A stretch of DNA of 64,000 nucleotides. Origin: Pedobacter panaciterrae. Lineage in GTDB: Bacteria > Bacteroidota > Bacteroidia > Sphingobacteriales > Sphingobacteriaceae. Under the pieces are notes generated by a model. It was not told the origin of the DNA. It saw only the letters and a program-made list of their open reading frames with translations, and searched no databases. A program made the position numbers and the translations under genes. The stretch covers positions 62,001 to 126,000 of the forward strand of contig NZ_LGEL01000006.1 in NCBI RefSeq assembly GCF_001636695.1. The letters are read 5' to 3'. Of this stretch, positions 34,331-43,659 are shown piece after piece (the stretch's first letter is position 1; each line of letters begins with the position of its first letter).

Positions 34331-35533
34331 TTACCACTTTATTTTCCGTTTGCTTATATTTATTAGGTTGCCAGCTTTGTTATAAGATAAAGAAAAGTCT
34401 TTATTATTAATACTTACAGAAGAAATTGTCTTATCTGAATTAACCAATAGGGAAAGATCATACCATGATATATTCTTATTAAGAACAGTTGAATAATCAA
34501 GAGCTATTGTTAATGTATTCCCATCAATTTTTTCCTTTTTTGTTACATGATCTTTAACATAGCTATATTCTAAAAACTCTCTCAAGCTACAAAATATCAT
34601 TTTATCTTTTGATTTTGAGACAATGTTATCAATCCATTGATTAAAATTTTGTACGGCTTTTGGATCTTTAATTCCATGAGTACCTATTTCAAAAAAATCA
34701 AAAGTATTGTCAGCAAACAGTGAGTTAACCAATTCCCACTGAGCACCATTATTTGACCAATCGTCGCTAAATGCCCTTCTTATCGCTAAATAATTAAACG
34801 ACTTTACATCACTTAACTTATTCTTAGGATTATACTTGCCGATTTGCACAAAATCATCAAAGGTACCTTGTGATGCACCACCTATATAACCATAAGCAGA
34901 TGCCGCTTTATGAAATCCAGCATAATCACTTGGTACAATAAGCGTGTTCATTTTATATCTCTCTTTCAATAATATCATTTCATCTAGCTCGCGCACATTC
35001 TTCAACCGATCTTTGCCGTTGTTGAAATTTCCATCTTCATTGTGATAATAGGAATGATTCATTATATCCATCCCCTTTTGTATCAAAGGTAATCGTTCAG
35101 CATATGTAGCGGCAAAGCCATTATACAATCCGATTTCCTGATTATTATATTGATTTCTGCCGTTTACTGCTAATCCTAAACTATAATTTTTATTGTTACC
35201 ACAGCCATCAGTATAAAAGGTATTCGATAATTTTTGATAAGCATTTGTAACGGTTAAGGCAGCGTCATCAAACTCCATAAGTATTGCCTTACTTTTATTA
35301 TACTTTAATTTAGAGAAATTGGCTGTGGCCGAGGTTGGATTTTTAGTAAACACAACTTTTATTTCAATCTTCCCATTAAGATCAGGAATTAATGCACTAT
35401 CAGGAGGTGAGGGTTTTTCTACCTTTACCGTGTCTGCCGTATTTTTTTCAGAAATAATTGTGACTTTATTATTGCAGCTGAGAATAAGAATTAAACATAT
35501 TGCAAATAGAGTTAAAGCCGACAATTTCTTCAT
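34331..35533 (-). CDS. Polysaccharide-deacetylase-like lipoprotein
   Basis: 400 residues. MKKLSALTLFAICLILILSCNN is a lipoprotein signal with the lipid Cys in LSC. Two stretches recall CE4 (NodB) deacetylases: KAILMEFDDAA, like the metal-binding Asp-Asp motif, and IMNHSYYHNEDG, like the His-x3-His motif. FFEIGTHGI may be a later strand motif. The fit is partial and no canonical catalytic Arg is obvious. It is anchored outside the cytoplasm and is upstream of the GH43-like gene, so a role in carbohydrate processing is plausible. The call is moderate. Confidence 0.55.
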   Translation of the reverse strand: MKKLSALTLFAICLILILSCNNKVTIISEKNTADTVKVEKPSPPDSALIPDLNGKIEIKVVFTKNPTSATANFSKLKYNKSKAILMEFDDAALTVTNAYQKLSNTFYTDGCGNNKNYSLGLAVNGRNQYNNQEIGLYNGFAATYAERLPLIQKGMDIMNHSYYHNEDGNFNNGKDRLKNVRELDEMILLKERYKMNTLIVPSDYAGFHKAASAYGYIGGASQGTFDDFVQIGKYNPKNKLSDVKSFNYLAIRRAFSDDWSNNGAQWELVNSLFADNTFDFFEIGTHGIKDPKAVQNFNQWIDNIVSKSKDKMIFCSLREFLEYSYVKDHVTKKEKIDGNTLTIALDYSTVLNKNISWYDLSLLVNSDKTISSVSINNKDFSLSYNKAGNLINISKRKIKW

Positions 35534-35599
35534 AATATTTTTTTCTACAAAAGTACATCTTTATCTGTTTCAATCCTGTGAACATATAATTTAGTTACT

Positions 35600-36895
35600 T
35601 TATATCGTAAAAAACAACGCAACAGCTGCAGCGCCCATAATAAAAAAGGTTGCCCATAATAAAGTTTTCGACAGCCATCTGCTTTTGTACTCTCCCATAA
35701 TCTTATCGCTTGCCGCAATCTTAACAATCAGAAACAGTAATGGAACAGCTGCAACACCATTAATTACAGCGGTATAAACCAGTGCTTTTACCGGGTCTAT
35801 CCCCACAAAGTTTATAGCCAACCCTATGAGTGTCGATATGATAATCACTCCATAAAAACCATGTGCTTTTTTAAGTTTAAGATTAAGGCTTGCATTCCAA
35901 TCAAAGGCTTCGGCAACAGCATATGCAGCAGAACCTGAAAGTACTGGAACTGCAAGTAAACCAAGCCCGATAATACCTACCGAAAAGATTAGTTTGGCAA
36001 GGTATCCTGCATTAGGAAATGAATGTACAAGAGGTTCAAGAGCCTTTGCTGCATCTGCTGCATTTTTCACATCCGTGACGCCACTATTATGCAAAACTGT
36101 TGCACCTACTAAAAGGATACACCAGGTTGTAAATTCCGAAATGACCATACCAACATTATTATCTTTACGCATAGCATGTATATTTGGCCAGCCAATTCTT
36201 GGTTTACCATCTCTTACCAATCCTTTAGCTTTTTCTTCTTCAACTTCCTGCGAGGCCTGCCAGAAAAACATATAAGGCGTAATTGTTGTACCAAATACAC
36301 CGGTAATAATGAACAGAAAGTCGAAAGAGAATTCAAAATGCGGAACCACTGTTGCCTTTAATACTGTTGGCCAAGGCTGATCTATAATAAATGCGGTAAT
36401 AGGATAGGCGAGTAATGCAAGTGCAAGCCATTTTAATATCCTGGAATAAGCTCTATAGTTGGTAAAAACCTCCAGTAGCAAGATAACTGTAGTAAAGAAC
36501 AAAGTAAGTACAACAAAATGAACTGGAATTAAGAGTTGTGCAGCAGCAGCCATAGCTCCAATGTCGGCACCAATATTAATGGTGTTAGCCACAACAACAA
36601 GCCCAACTACAGCATAAAGAATTTTGCGGTTGTAGCGTTCTTTTATCACTCCTGCGATGCCTTTTCCGGTTACCAGACCTATTCTTGCACAGGCTTCCTG
36701 TACAGCAGTCATAAAAGGAAGCATATACAATGCAGTCCATAATTGACCATAGCCAAATTGTGCGCCAGTCTGCGAATAGGTCGCAATACCCGAAGGATCA
36801 TCATCAGCAGCACCGGTAGTTAATCCAGGACCTAAAAGGCTAAAGAATTTCCGGATTTTCCTTAGTCGAAACTTTGAATTGTGTTTTAAAGGCAT
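35600..36895 (-). CDS. NRAMP-family-like metal ion transporter with atypical binding motifs
   Basis: 431 residues with about eleven membrane segments. The SLC11 fold is indicated by GPGLTTGAADDDPSGIATYS in segment 1 and GTTITPYMFFWQASQEVEEE in segment 6. Canonical NRAMPs have DPGN in segment 1 and (A/M)PH in segment 6; here DDPSG (residues 32-36) and TPYMFFW replace them, so the metal-binding Met is absent at its usual place. Ion specificity may therefore differ from manganese or iron. It is an inner-membrane protein, a single gene divergent from the RND operon. Confidence 0.82.
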   Translation of the reverse strand: MPLKHNSKFRLRKIRKFFSLLGPGLTTGAADDDPSGIATYSQTGAQFGYGQLWTALYMLPFMTAVQEACARIGLVTGKGIAGVIKERYNRKILYAVVGLVVVANTINIGADIGAMAAAAQLLIPVHFVVLTLFFTTVILLLEVFTNYRAYSRILKWLALALLAYPITAFIIDQPWPTVLKATVVPHFEFSFDFLFIITGVFGTTITPYMFFWQASQEVEEEKAKGLVRDGKPRIGWPNIHAMRKDNNVGMVISEFTTWCILLVGATVLHNSGVTDVKNAADAAKALEPLVHSFPNAGYLAKLIFSVGIIGLGLLAVPVLSGSAAYAVAEAFDWNASLNLKLKKAHGFYGVIIISTLIGLAINFVGIDPVKALVYTAVINGVAAVPLLFLIVKIAASDKIMGEYKSRWLSKTLLWATFFIMGAAAVALFFTI

Positions 36896-37258
36896 AGGTA
36901 TATAATTAACAATCCGTGTAGATAATTAAATATACTATATAACTATCACATTGTTTAAAAACATTAATATTCGGAATGGTTTCATCTAACAAACAATACA
37001 TTAACCTTTATTACTATGCAATATAATTGTTGTTCCTATTGATAATTTTAGGTATATTGAAAGATATTTTTGATGATTGATTTTCTCATTTTCTCAAGAA
37101 GCTTATGACTTTTTTCTTAAAGATTGTAGCCTTTACATTTTTTTGCAGCGCGTGCCGTTTCAGTTCTATTATAAGCAGTTCCCAATAAAATCTAAGATTT
37201 AGGATAATGAAAACAAACAGCCATGGGCTGGATGGTTTTTAAAATAATTGAATTGTAT
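36896..37258. promoter_or_regulatory. Intergenic region between NRAMP-like gene and RND operon
   Basis: 363 bp without a gene. TATTTTTG at 37065-37072 fits the rightward -7 box, with TTG 23 bp upstream, slightly too far. A small hairpin, CAGCC-ATG-GGCTG at 37219-37231, lies in the leader 27 bp before the start codon. No clear leftward promoter for the NRAMP-like gene was seen. Confidence 0.35.
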
Positions 37259-38407
37259 ATGAAAAGAAACATTCTCCTATATGTTTTAACAGTAATCATT
37301 GCCTGTGCCTCCTGTAGTAGCAATAAGAAAAAAAAGGACAAAAACATTGGCACAAACGAATATGAAGTACTAACACTGGTACCAGATACGGTGACCACTT
37401 ACAGTGATTTTCCTGCAACGGTACAGGGCGAAGACATTATTGAAATAAGGCCGATGGTAGATGGCTATCTTGAAAACATCTATATACCAGAAGGCGCAAC
37501 AGTAAAAAAGGGAGAATTACTTTTTAAGATAAAAAATCCTGAATATGAACAAGCAGCAATTACAGCTAGAGCAGCTATCAAAAGTGCAGTTGCCGATGTA
37601 AATGCAGCGCAGATGGATCTGGAAAAGGTACGCCCATTAGTAGAAAATGAGATTGTAAGTAAATACGAACTTAAATCTGCACAATACACATTGGAATCCA
37701 AACAAGCCGCACTTGCACAAGCACAGGCAACACTGGCTAATGCACAAACAAATGTGGGTTACACAATGCTTCGCAGTCCTCAAAATGGGGCTATCGGTTC
37801 TATTCCTTATAAAATTGGCGCCCTGGTAAGCAGCACAACCGCACAGCCTCTTACTACCTTATCGAATATTGGTAACGTATATGCTTATTTTTCAGTTAAT
37901 GAAAAACAGCTATTGTCTTTTTCAAACAAAGTGCAAGGCAACACTTTACAAGAAAAACTAAATAAGCTTCCTTCTGTTACACTTATTTTAGCCGATGGAA
38001 CCGCATATTCAATAAAAGGGAAATTAGAAACTGCCAGTGGCTTAATTAGCACAGAAACCGGAACCGCGAGCTTAAAGGCCACATTTCCTAACCCATTAGG
38101 TATTATAAGAAGTGGCGCAAGTGCAACGGTGAGAATACCTCGCACTAGTGATAATGCACTGTTAGTACCACAATCAGCTTCGTATGAATTGCAGAATAAA
38201 CGTTTTGTCCGTGTGGTAAAACCTAACAATATGGTTTTCAGTACAGCAATTATATCCCAACCCACTAATGACGGACAATTCCTGATCATCCAATCTGGAT
38301 TGGCAGCAGGAAATAAAGTAGTACTTGATGGACCAAACTTAAAAGACAGCACAGTCATTGTTCCAAAAAAGGTTGATTTAGATAGCTTACGCAGACAATT
38401 AAAATAA
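37259..38407 (+). CDS. RND efflux membrane-fusion lipoprotein (AcrA/MexA-like)
   Basis: 382 residues from the ATG at 37259 (MKRNILLYVLTVIIACASCSS), which gives a lipoprotein signal; a start at 37223 would mask it. Barrel-sandwich halves flank a coiled hairpin: VDGYLENIYIPEGATVKKGELLFKI and MLRSPQNGAIGSIPYKIGALV surround a helical segment at about 85-150. It is the periplasmic adaptor linking the inner-membrane pump to the outer-membrane channel. It leads a three-gene operon, 16 bp before the pump gene. The substrate cannot be told from sequence. Confidence 0.93.
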   Translation: MKRNILLYVLTVIIACASCSSNKKKKDKNIGTNEYEVLTLVPDTVTTYSDFPATVQGEDIIEIRPMVDGYLENIYIPEGATVKKGELLFKIKNPEYEQAAITARAAIKSAVADVNAAQMDLEKVRPLVENEIVSKYELKSAQYTLESKQAALAQAQATLANAQTNVGYTMLRSPQNGAIGSIPYKIGALVSSTTAQPLTTLSNIGNVYAYFSVNEKQLLSFSNKVQGNTLQEKLNKLPSVTLILADGTAYSIKGKLETASGLISTETGTASLKATFPNPLGIIRSGASATVRIPRTSDNALLVPQSASYELQNKRFVRVVKPNNMVFSTAIISQPTNDGQFLIIQSGLAAGNKVVLDGPNLKDSTVIVPKKVDLDSLRRQLK

Positions 38408-38423
38408 ATAAGTAATCGGTCTT

Positions 38424-41400
38424 ATGCTTAAAATATTCATAAAACGTCCAGTATTAAGTACCGTCATCTCCGTGCTCATTGTTTTACTTGGGATATTAGG
38501 TGTACTAAAACTTCCAATTAATCAATATCCCAATATATCACCGCCTACGGTACAGGTATCGGCAAGTTATCCCGGAGCCAGTACTGATGTGATACTAAAA
38601 AGTGTGATCACGCCATTGGAGCAACAAATAAATGGTGCAGAAGGGATGACTTATATCACTTCCTCTGCAACAAATACCGGTACTGCTTCGATCAGTGTTT
38701 ACTTCGAAGTCGGGACCGATCCAAATCAGGCTGCTGTAGATGTTCAAAACAGGGTTGCCGCCGCTACCAGTCTGCTCCCACAAGAAGTAACACAGGCAGG
38801 CATAACCGTTAGAAAACAACAAAGCAGTAACATTCTTATCATTTCACTGGGTAGCGAAAACCCAAACTATGACCAGGAGTTTCTCCAAAACTACGCCGCT
38901 ATTAACGTAATACCACAACTACAGCGGGTTAATGGAGTTGGTGCAGCTTCAGTATATGGTTCGGCCATGACCTATTCAATGCGGATATGGCTAAAGCCCG
39001 ATGTAATGACGATATATGGAGTTACGCCACAGGATATCTCTGCAGCAATAAATGAACAAAACGTACAAGCGGCACCAGGTAAGTTTGGCGAAAACGATAA
39101 GCAGAGTTTCCAATATGTGATCACCTATAAAGGACAGCTGCAATCACCAGATGAATTTAGTAATATCATTATCAAATCGACCGGACAGGGACAATACCTC
39201 CGTTTAAAAGATGTTGCCCGCATTGAACTGGGCGCACAAACCTACACAGGCTCTACAACAACCGATGGCAAGCAATCTGTTGGTATATCCATTAGTCAAA
39301 CACCCGGATCCAATGCAAAAGATGTGATAGACCAATGTAAAAAAGTATTGGCTCAGGCTCAAAAATCTTTTCCGACGGGAGTAAACATGGTATATCTGGT
39401 TGATATCAATACCTTTCTGGATGCCTCTATCAGCAAGGTATTGCATACATTAGGAGAATGCTTTCTGTTGGTTTTTTTAGTCATTTTTATCTTCTTACAA
39501 GATTTCCGCTCAACTATCATTCATGGCATATCGGTTCCAGTGGCAATTACCGGTACCTTTTTCTTTTTATATTTATTTGGATTCAGCATCAATTTACTAA
39601 CCTTGTTTGCACTGGTGCTGGCAATTGGAATTGTGGTAGATGATGCCATCGTAGTGGTTGAAGCTGTGCATGCCAAATTAGAAAGTGGGTATAAGTCGCC
39701 ACGAAAAGCTGCCATTGATGCAATGTCAGAAATTTCCGGAGCCATAGTAACCATTACACTTATCATGGCTGCTGTGTTTATCCCTGTAACTTTTGTTACA
39801 GGTTCTGCAGGTGTATTTTATAAACAGTTTGGTATAACATTGGCTATTGCTATTATGATTTCGGCAATAAACGCCTTAACACTTTGCCCTGCATTAGCCG
39901 CCTTATTTTTAAAGCCTCCACATCATGAAGAAGATCACAAAAAACAAAATTGGTTGCAGCGTTTTGGTGTTGGTTTTAATACGGCTTATGATACTTTAAC
40001 AACAAAATACACAAAGGCGATAAATTTCTTTGACGCCAAAAAATGGGTAGTGATTTTATTGGTTGTTTTCTTTTCAGGTGGACTTTATTTACTCATGCGT
40101 GCTACCCCATCCAGTTTTGTACCGAGTGAGGATATGGGGACTGTGTTTGCTAATATCAGTTTGCCACCTGCTGCCACTATGGAAAGAGTAGAAGTGATAG
40201 CTGACAAAGTAGACAGCATTGCACGTTCCATTCCGCAAGTACAAAACACCATGCGTACACTTGGTCAAAACCAAATTGCAGGGAGTGGCAGTTCATATGG
40301 AATGGTCATCTTACGCCTTAAGCCATGGGATACACGGCCTGGTGTAACTAATGATGATGTGATTAAATTGCTGCAACAAAAAACTGCAGATATACATGAA
40401 GCCAATATCCTCTTTATGTCACAACCTACCATTACAGGATTTGGAACAAGTGGAGGCTTCACATTTCAGTTACAAGATAAAGGAGGACATAGCATCGCAG
40501 ATTTCTATAAAGTATCGCAAGATTTTCTGGCAGCACTAAACAAACGTCCGGAAATTCAATATGCCTCTACCGCTTTTAATCCTAATTTCCCGCAATACCT
40601 ATTAGATGTAAATGTTCCTAAATGTAAAGATGCAGGAGTATTGGTAACAAACGTACTCAGTACAATGGAAACATTTTACGGTAGTTCTTATGTATCGAAT
40701 TTTAATGAATTCGGACAGCAATATAGGGTAATTATACAGGCTGACACCAGCTATAGGGGAACACCTACCGGTCTTCAAAATATTGGCATAAAGACTGGCG
40801 ATGGTAGTATGGCGCCAATTACAGAGTTCATCACTTTAAAAAGGATATATGGTCCTGAAACCGTTACCAGATTTAATTTATTTACCTCAATATCTGTAAA
40901 TGGATCACCCAATGTAGGATATAGCACGGGCCAATCACTAATTGCTATCCAGGAAACTGCTAATAACGTTCTGCCTGAGGGCTATGGCTTTGAATATTCT
41001 GGTATTAGCCGGGAGGAGAACAGCGGCGGCTCCCAAACAGTATACATATTTGTTTTGTGCCTGCTATTTGTTTATCTCCTATTAAGTGCTCAATATGAAA
41101 GCTACCTGTTGCCATTTGCTGTAATCCTATCTATGCCAGTGGGCTTATGTGGTGTTTATGTATTTGCCAAAATATTTGGGCTGGACAACAACATCTACAT
41201 GCAGATATCTGTAATTATGCTAATTGGGCTACTGGCGAAAAACGCGATATTAATGGTTACATTTTCACTGGAGAGGCGCAGGCTTGGAATGACGTTATTG
41301 CAATCGGCAATTGAAGGAGCCAAGGCCAGACTCCGTCCTATCCTAATGACTTCCTTCGCGTTTGTTTTTGGATTGATGCCCCTGATGTTTTCATCAGGAG

Positions 41401-41570
41401 TAGGCGCCAATGGAAATAGATCTATTGGTACAGGTGCCATTGGTGGTATGCTGTTTGGCACCTTATTAGGCGTATTTGTAATCCCTCCATTATATATTAT
41501 GTTTCAGGGGTTACAGGAGAAATTTAGAGGCCCAGAAAACGAGGAGGACACCGAAAGTGAAGCTGTATGA
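38424..41570 (+). CDS. RND multidrug efflux pump (AcrB/HAE1 type)
   Basis: 1048 residues, the usual HAE1 length. Twelve membrane segments frame two large periplasmic loops. Segment 4 carries VLAIGIVVDDAIVVVEAVHA with the proton-relay Asp pair; LINLLTLFALV-like and KNAILMVTFSLE motifs are typical, as is the N-terminal FIKRPVLSTVISVLIVLLG. It exports hydrophobic compounds using the proton gradient. The C-terminus is rich in acidic residues (EEDTESEA). It precedes the outer-membrane channel gene with 25 bp between. Confidence 0.96.
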   Translation: MLKIFIKRPVLSTVISVLIVLLGILGVLKLPINQYPNISPPTVQVSASYPGASTDVILKSVITPLEQQINGAEGMTYITSSATNTGTASISVYFEVGTDPNQAAVDVQNRVAAATSLLPQEVTQAGITVRKQQSSNILIISLGSENPNYDQEFLQNYAAINVIPQLQRVNGVGAASVYGSAMTYSMRIWLKPDVMTIYGVTPQDISAAINEQNVQAAPGKFGENDKQSFQYVITYKGQLQSPDEFSNIIIKSTGQGQYLRLKDVARIELGAQTYTGSTTTDGKQSVGISISQTPGSNAKDVIDQCKKVLAQAQKSFPTGVNMVYLVDINTFLDASISKVLHTLGECFLLVFLVIFIFLQDFRSTIIHGISVPVAITGTFFFLYLFGFSINLLTLFALVLAIGIVVDDAIVVVEAVHAKLESGYKSPRKAAIDAMSEISGAIVTITLIMAAVFIPVTFVTGSAGVFYKQFGITLAIAIMISAINALTLCPALAALFLKPPHHEEDHKKQNWLQRFGVGFNTAYDTLTTKYTKAINFFDAKKWVVILLVVFFSGGLYLLMRATPSSFVPSEDMGTVFANISLPPAATMERVEVIADKVDSIARSIPQVQNTMRTLGQNQIAGSGSSYGMVILRLKPWDTRPGVTNDDVIKLLQQKTADIHEANILFMSQPTITGFGTSGGFTFQLQDKGGHSIADFYKVSQDFLAALNKRPEIQYASTAFNPNFPQYLLDVNVPKCKDAGVLVTNVLSTMETFYGSSYVSNFNEFGQQYRVIIQADTSYRGTPTGLQNIGIKTGDGSMAPITEFITLKRIYGPETVTRFNLFTSISVNGSPNVGYSTGQSLIAIQETANNVLPEGYGFEYSGISREENSGGSQTVYIFVLCLLFVYLLLSAQYESYLLPFAVILSMPVGLCGVYVFAKIFGLDNNIYMQISVIMLIGLLAKNAILMVTFSLERRRLGMTLLQSAIEGAKARLRPILMTSFAFVFGLMPLMFSSGVGANGNRSIGTGAIGGMLFGTLLGVFVIPPLYIMFQGLQEKFRGPENEEDTESEAV

Positions 41571-41595
41571 TCGTCAATGGTATAATCAAATAGTT

Positions 41596-43002
41596 ATGAG
41601 AAGAAATAAAATGTTTTCACATCATAAATCTTATTTCCATTTAATGGCAATAATAATATTGCTTACAGTCTACTCTTCTTGTAAAGTATCGCAGCAATAC
41701 AAGCAGCCCCAAGGCATTGTAAGCAATAAAACATATCGCAATGCAAGTTCAATAGATACTATCTCAATGGCTACCATGCCCTGGAAACAATTATTTACAG
41801 ATAGCTTATTACAATCATTAATTCAAAAAGGCATTGACAACAACCTTGATCTAAAAACCGCGACTGCCCGCATCCAACAGGCTGAAGCAAATTTTAAGCA
41901 AAGCAAACTTGCATTTATCCCTTCTCTAAATGTAACTGCAAGTGGGGAAGCTATAAAACCATCGGTAATACAATCAACCAATACACGTACTTATGAAGCA
42001 TACGCAGGAACAAGCTGGGAAGCCGATATTTGGGGGAAATTAAAAAGCAGTAAACGCGCTGCACTGGCTTCCTTACTACAAAGCGATGCCTATAAACGCG
42101 CTGTACAAACACAATTAATTGCAAATATTGCAACCAACTATTACGCGCTGATGGCTTATGATGAACAATTAAAAATAACAATTGAAACCCTAAACAATAG
42201 GAAAAAGGATGTAGAAACCATGAAAATTTTAAAGGAAAGTGATGTAGTTACTGGGGCTGCAGTAGTGCAAAGCCAGGCTAATCGCTTTTCAGTAGAGGTA
42301 ACTATTCCGGATATTGAAGAAAATATTCAACAGACAGAAAACACAATTAGTATCTTACTTGGAAAAGACCCTGGTGAGATAAAAAGGGATAGTTTAACCA
42401 ATCAAACAATAAGTACAACATTAAAAACCGGCTTGCCAATGCAGCTATTGGCCAATCGTCCGGATGTTCAGGAAGCTGAGTACCAATTTCGCAATTCATT
42501 TGAGTTGGTTAATACTGCCAAAGCATATTTCTATCCTACATTGACTATCACTGCGCAGGCAGGTCTATCGAATAGTAATTTGTCTCAGTTTTTTAATACC
42601 TCTTCATTTTTCGCCAACGTTATTGGTGGAATTACACAACCAATTTTCAACAATGGGCTAAACAACCAACGCCTTAAAGTAGCTCAGGCTCAGCAAGAAG
42701 AAAGTTTTATTGCATTTAAGCAAGCCTTATTAAATGCAGGACAGGAGGTTTCCAATGCACTTTACAGCTATCAGGCTGCATCAAAAAAAACCATCAGCAG
42801 GGAGCAACAAATTATCTTTTTACAAAAATCTGTCGATTACACCAAGCAACTATTGAAGTATACTACTGCCACCAATTATACAGATGTTTTAACTTCCGAA
42901 CAAAGTTTGTTGGCAGCACAATTAAACAGTATAGCTGATAAGCTGCAACAATTACAAGCTGTAGTGGCATTATATAGAAGCCTTGGCGGTGGATGGCGAT
43001 GA
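41596..43002 (+). CDS. Outer-membrane efflux lipoprotein (TolC/OprM-like, NodT family)
   Basis: 468 residues from the ATG at 41596 (MRRNKMFSHHKSYFHLMAII), followed by the lipobox VYSSC. A start at 41557 would overlap the pump gene and bury the signal. Two OEP repeats are visible: LIQKGIDNNLDLKTATARIQQAEANFKQ with SWEADIWGKLKSSKRAA, and LANRPDVQEAEYQFRNSFELV with ITQPIFNNGLNNQRLKVAQAQQEE. It trimerises to form the outer-membrane exit duct for the pump encoded just upstream. Confidence 0.93.
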   Translation: MRRNKMFSHHKSYFHLMAIIILLTVYSSCKVSQQYKQPQGIVSNKTYRNASSIDTISMATMPWKQLFTDSLLQSLIQKGIDNNLDLKTATARIQQAEANFKQSKLAFIPSLNVTASGEAIKPSVIQSTNTRTYEAYAGTSWEADIWGKLKSSKRAALASLLQSDAYKRAVQTQLIANIATNYYALMAYDEQLKITIETLNNRKKDVETMKILKESDVVTGAAVVQSQANRFSVEVTIPDIEENIQQTENTISILLGKDPGEIKRDSLTNQTISTTLKTGLPMQLLANRPDVQEAEYQFRNSFELVNTAKAYFYPTLTITAQAGLSNSNLSQFFNTSSFFANVIGGITQPIFNNGLNNQRLKVAQAQQEESFIAFKQALLNAGQEVSNALYSYQAASKKTISREQQIIFLQKSVDYTKQLLKYTTATNYTDVLTSEQSLLAAQLNSIADKLQQLQAVVALYRSLGGGWR

Positions 43003-43033
43003 TTTAGATTAAAAAAAGACTACCTTCACCAAC

Positions 43034-43657
43034 ATGTGGTTTTATTGCCGCATTAACCCACCATTCTTGGAAAACACATTTAATTGCCTGATTGATTCTT
43101 TTATAGACCAGCATGTAGGCATAGACAAGCATTTTTTAAGTGAAGGCCTTGCTGCTGATTTAAAGGAAAATCTTATTTCTCTTTATAGTAACAAAATGCT
43201 CCTTTCAGCAGGAACAGGAAACGATAAGACAATAAGACATAATTCTGAAGTGCGGGGTGACCGTATATATTGGCTTGACCGGGATCACGACACGCCATGT
43301 GAAAATGCTTTTTTTATCCTAATGGATAACTTTGTAAAGTACTTAAACGAAACCTGCTATACTGGAATTACCGGATATGAGTTTCATTACACCTTGTATG
43401 AAAAAGGTAGTTTTTATAAAAAGCATCTTGATCAGTTCCAAAATAACGACAGTAGAAAATACTCAATGATCATCTATTTAAACACAAACTGGATACTAGC
43501 AGATGGTGGCGAACTATGCATCCACCACGATGACCATTTACAAAACATATCTCCTGAAAATAGAAAAGGTGTCTTTTTTAAAAGCGACGAACTTATGCAC
43601 GAAGTACTGCTTACCCATCAACCTAGAATGAGCATAACCGGATGGTTAAAGATTTGA
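43034..43657 (+). CDS. 2-oxoglutarate/Fe(II)-dependent oxygenase (prolyl-4-hydroxylase-like)
   Basis: 207 residues. The double-stranded beta-helix core supplies the iron ligands His131 and Asp133 (KKHLDQF) and His189 (ELMHEV), with Arg198 (QPRMSITGW) as the 2-oxoglutarate contact. YTLYEKGSFYKKH and MIIYLNTNW are typical of the SM-20/P4H subgroup. It likely hydroxylates a protein side chain in the cytoplasm. It lies 32 bp after the efflux operon on the same strand, and its stop is two bases from the stop of the convergent GH92 gene. Confidence 0.85.
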   Translation: MWFYCRINPPFLENTFNCLIDSFIDQHVGIDKHFLSEGLAADLKENLISLYSNKMLLSAGTGNDKTIRHNSEVRGDRIYWLDRDHDTPCENAFFILMDNFVKYLNETCYTGITGYEFHYTLYEKGSFYKKHLDQFQNNDSRKYSMIIYLNTNWILADGGELCIHHDDHLQNISPENRKGVFFKSDELMHEVLLTHQPRMSITGWLKI

Positions 43658-43659
43658 AA

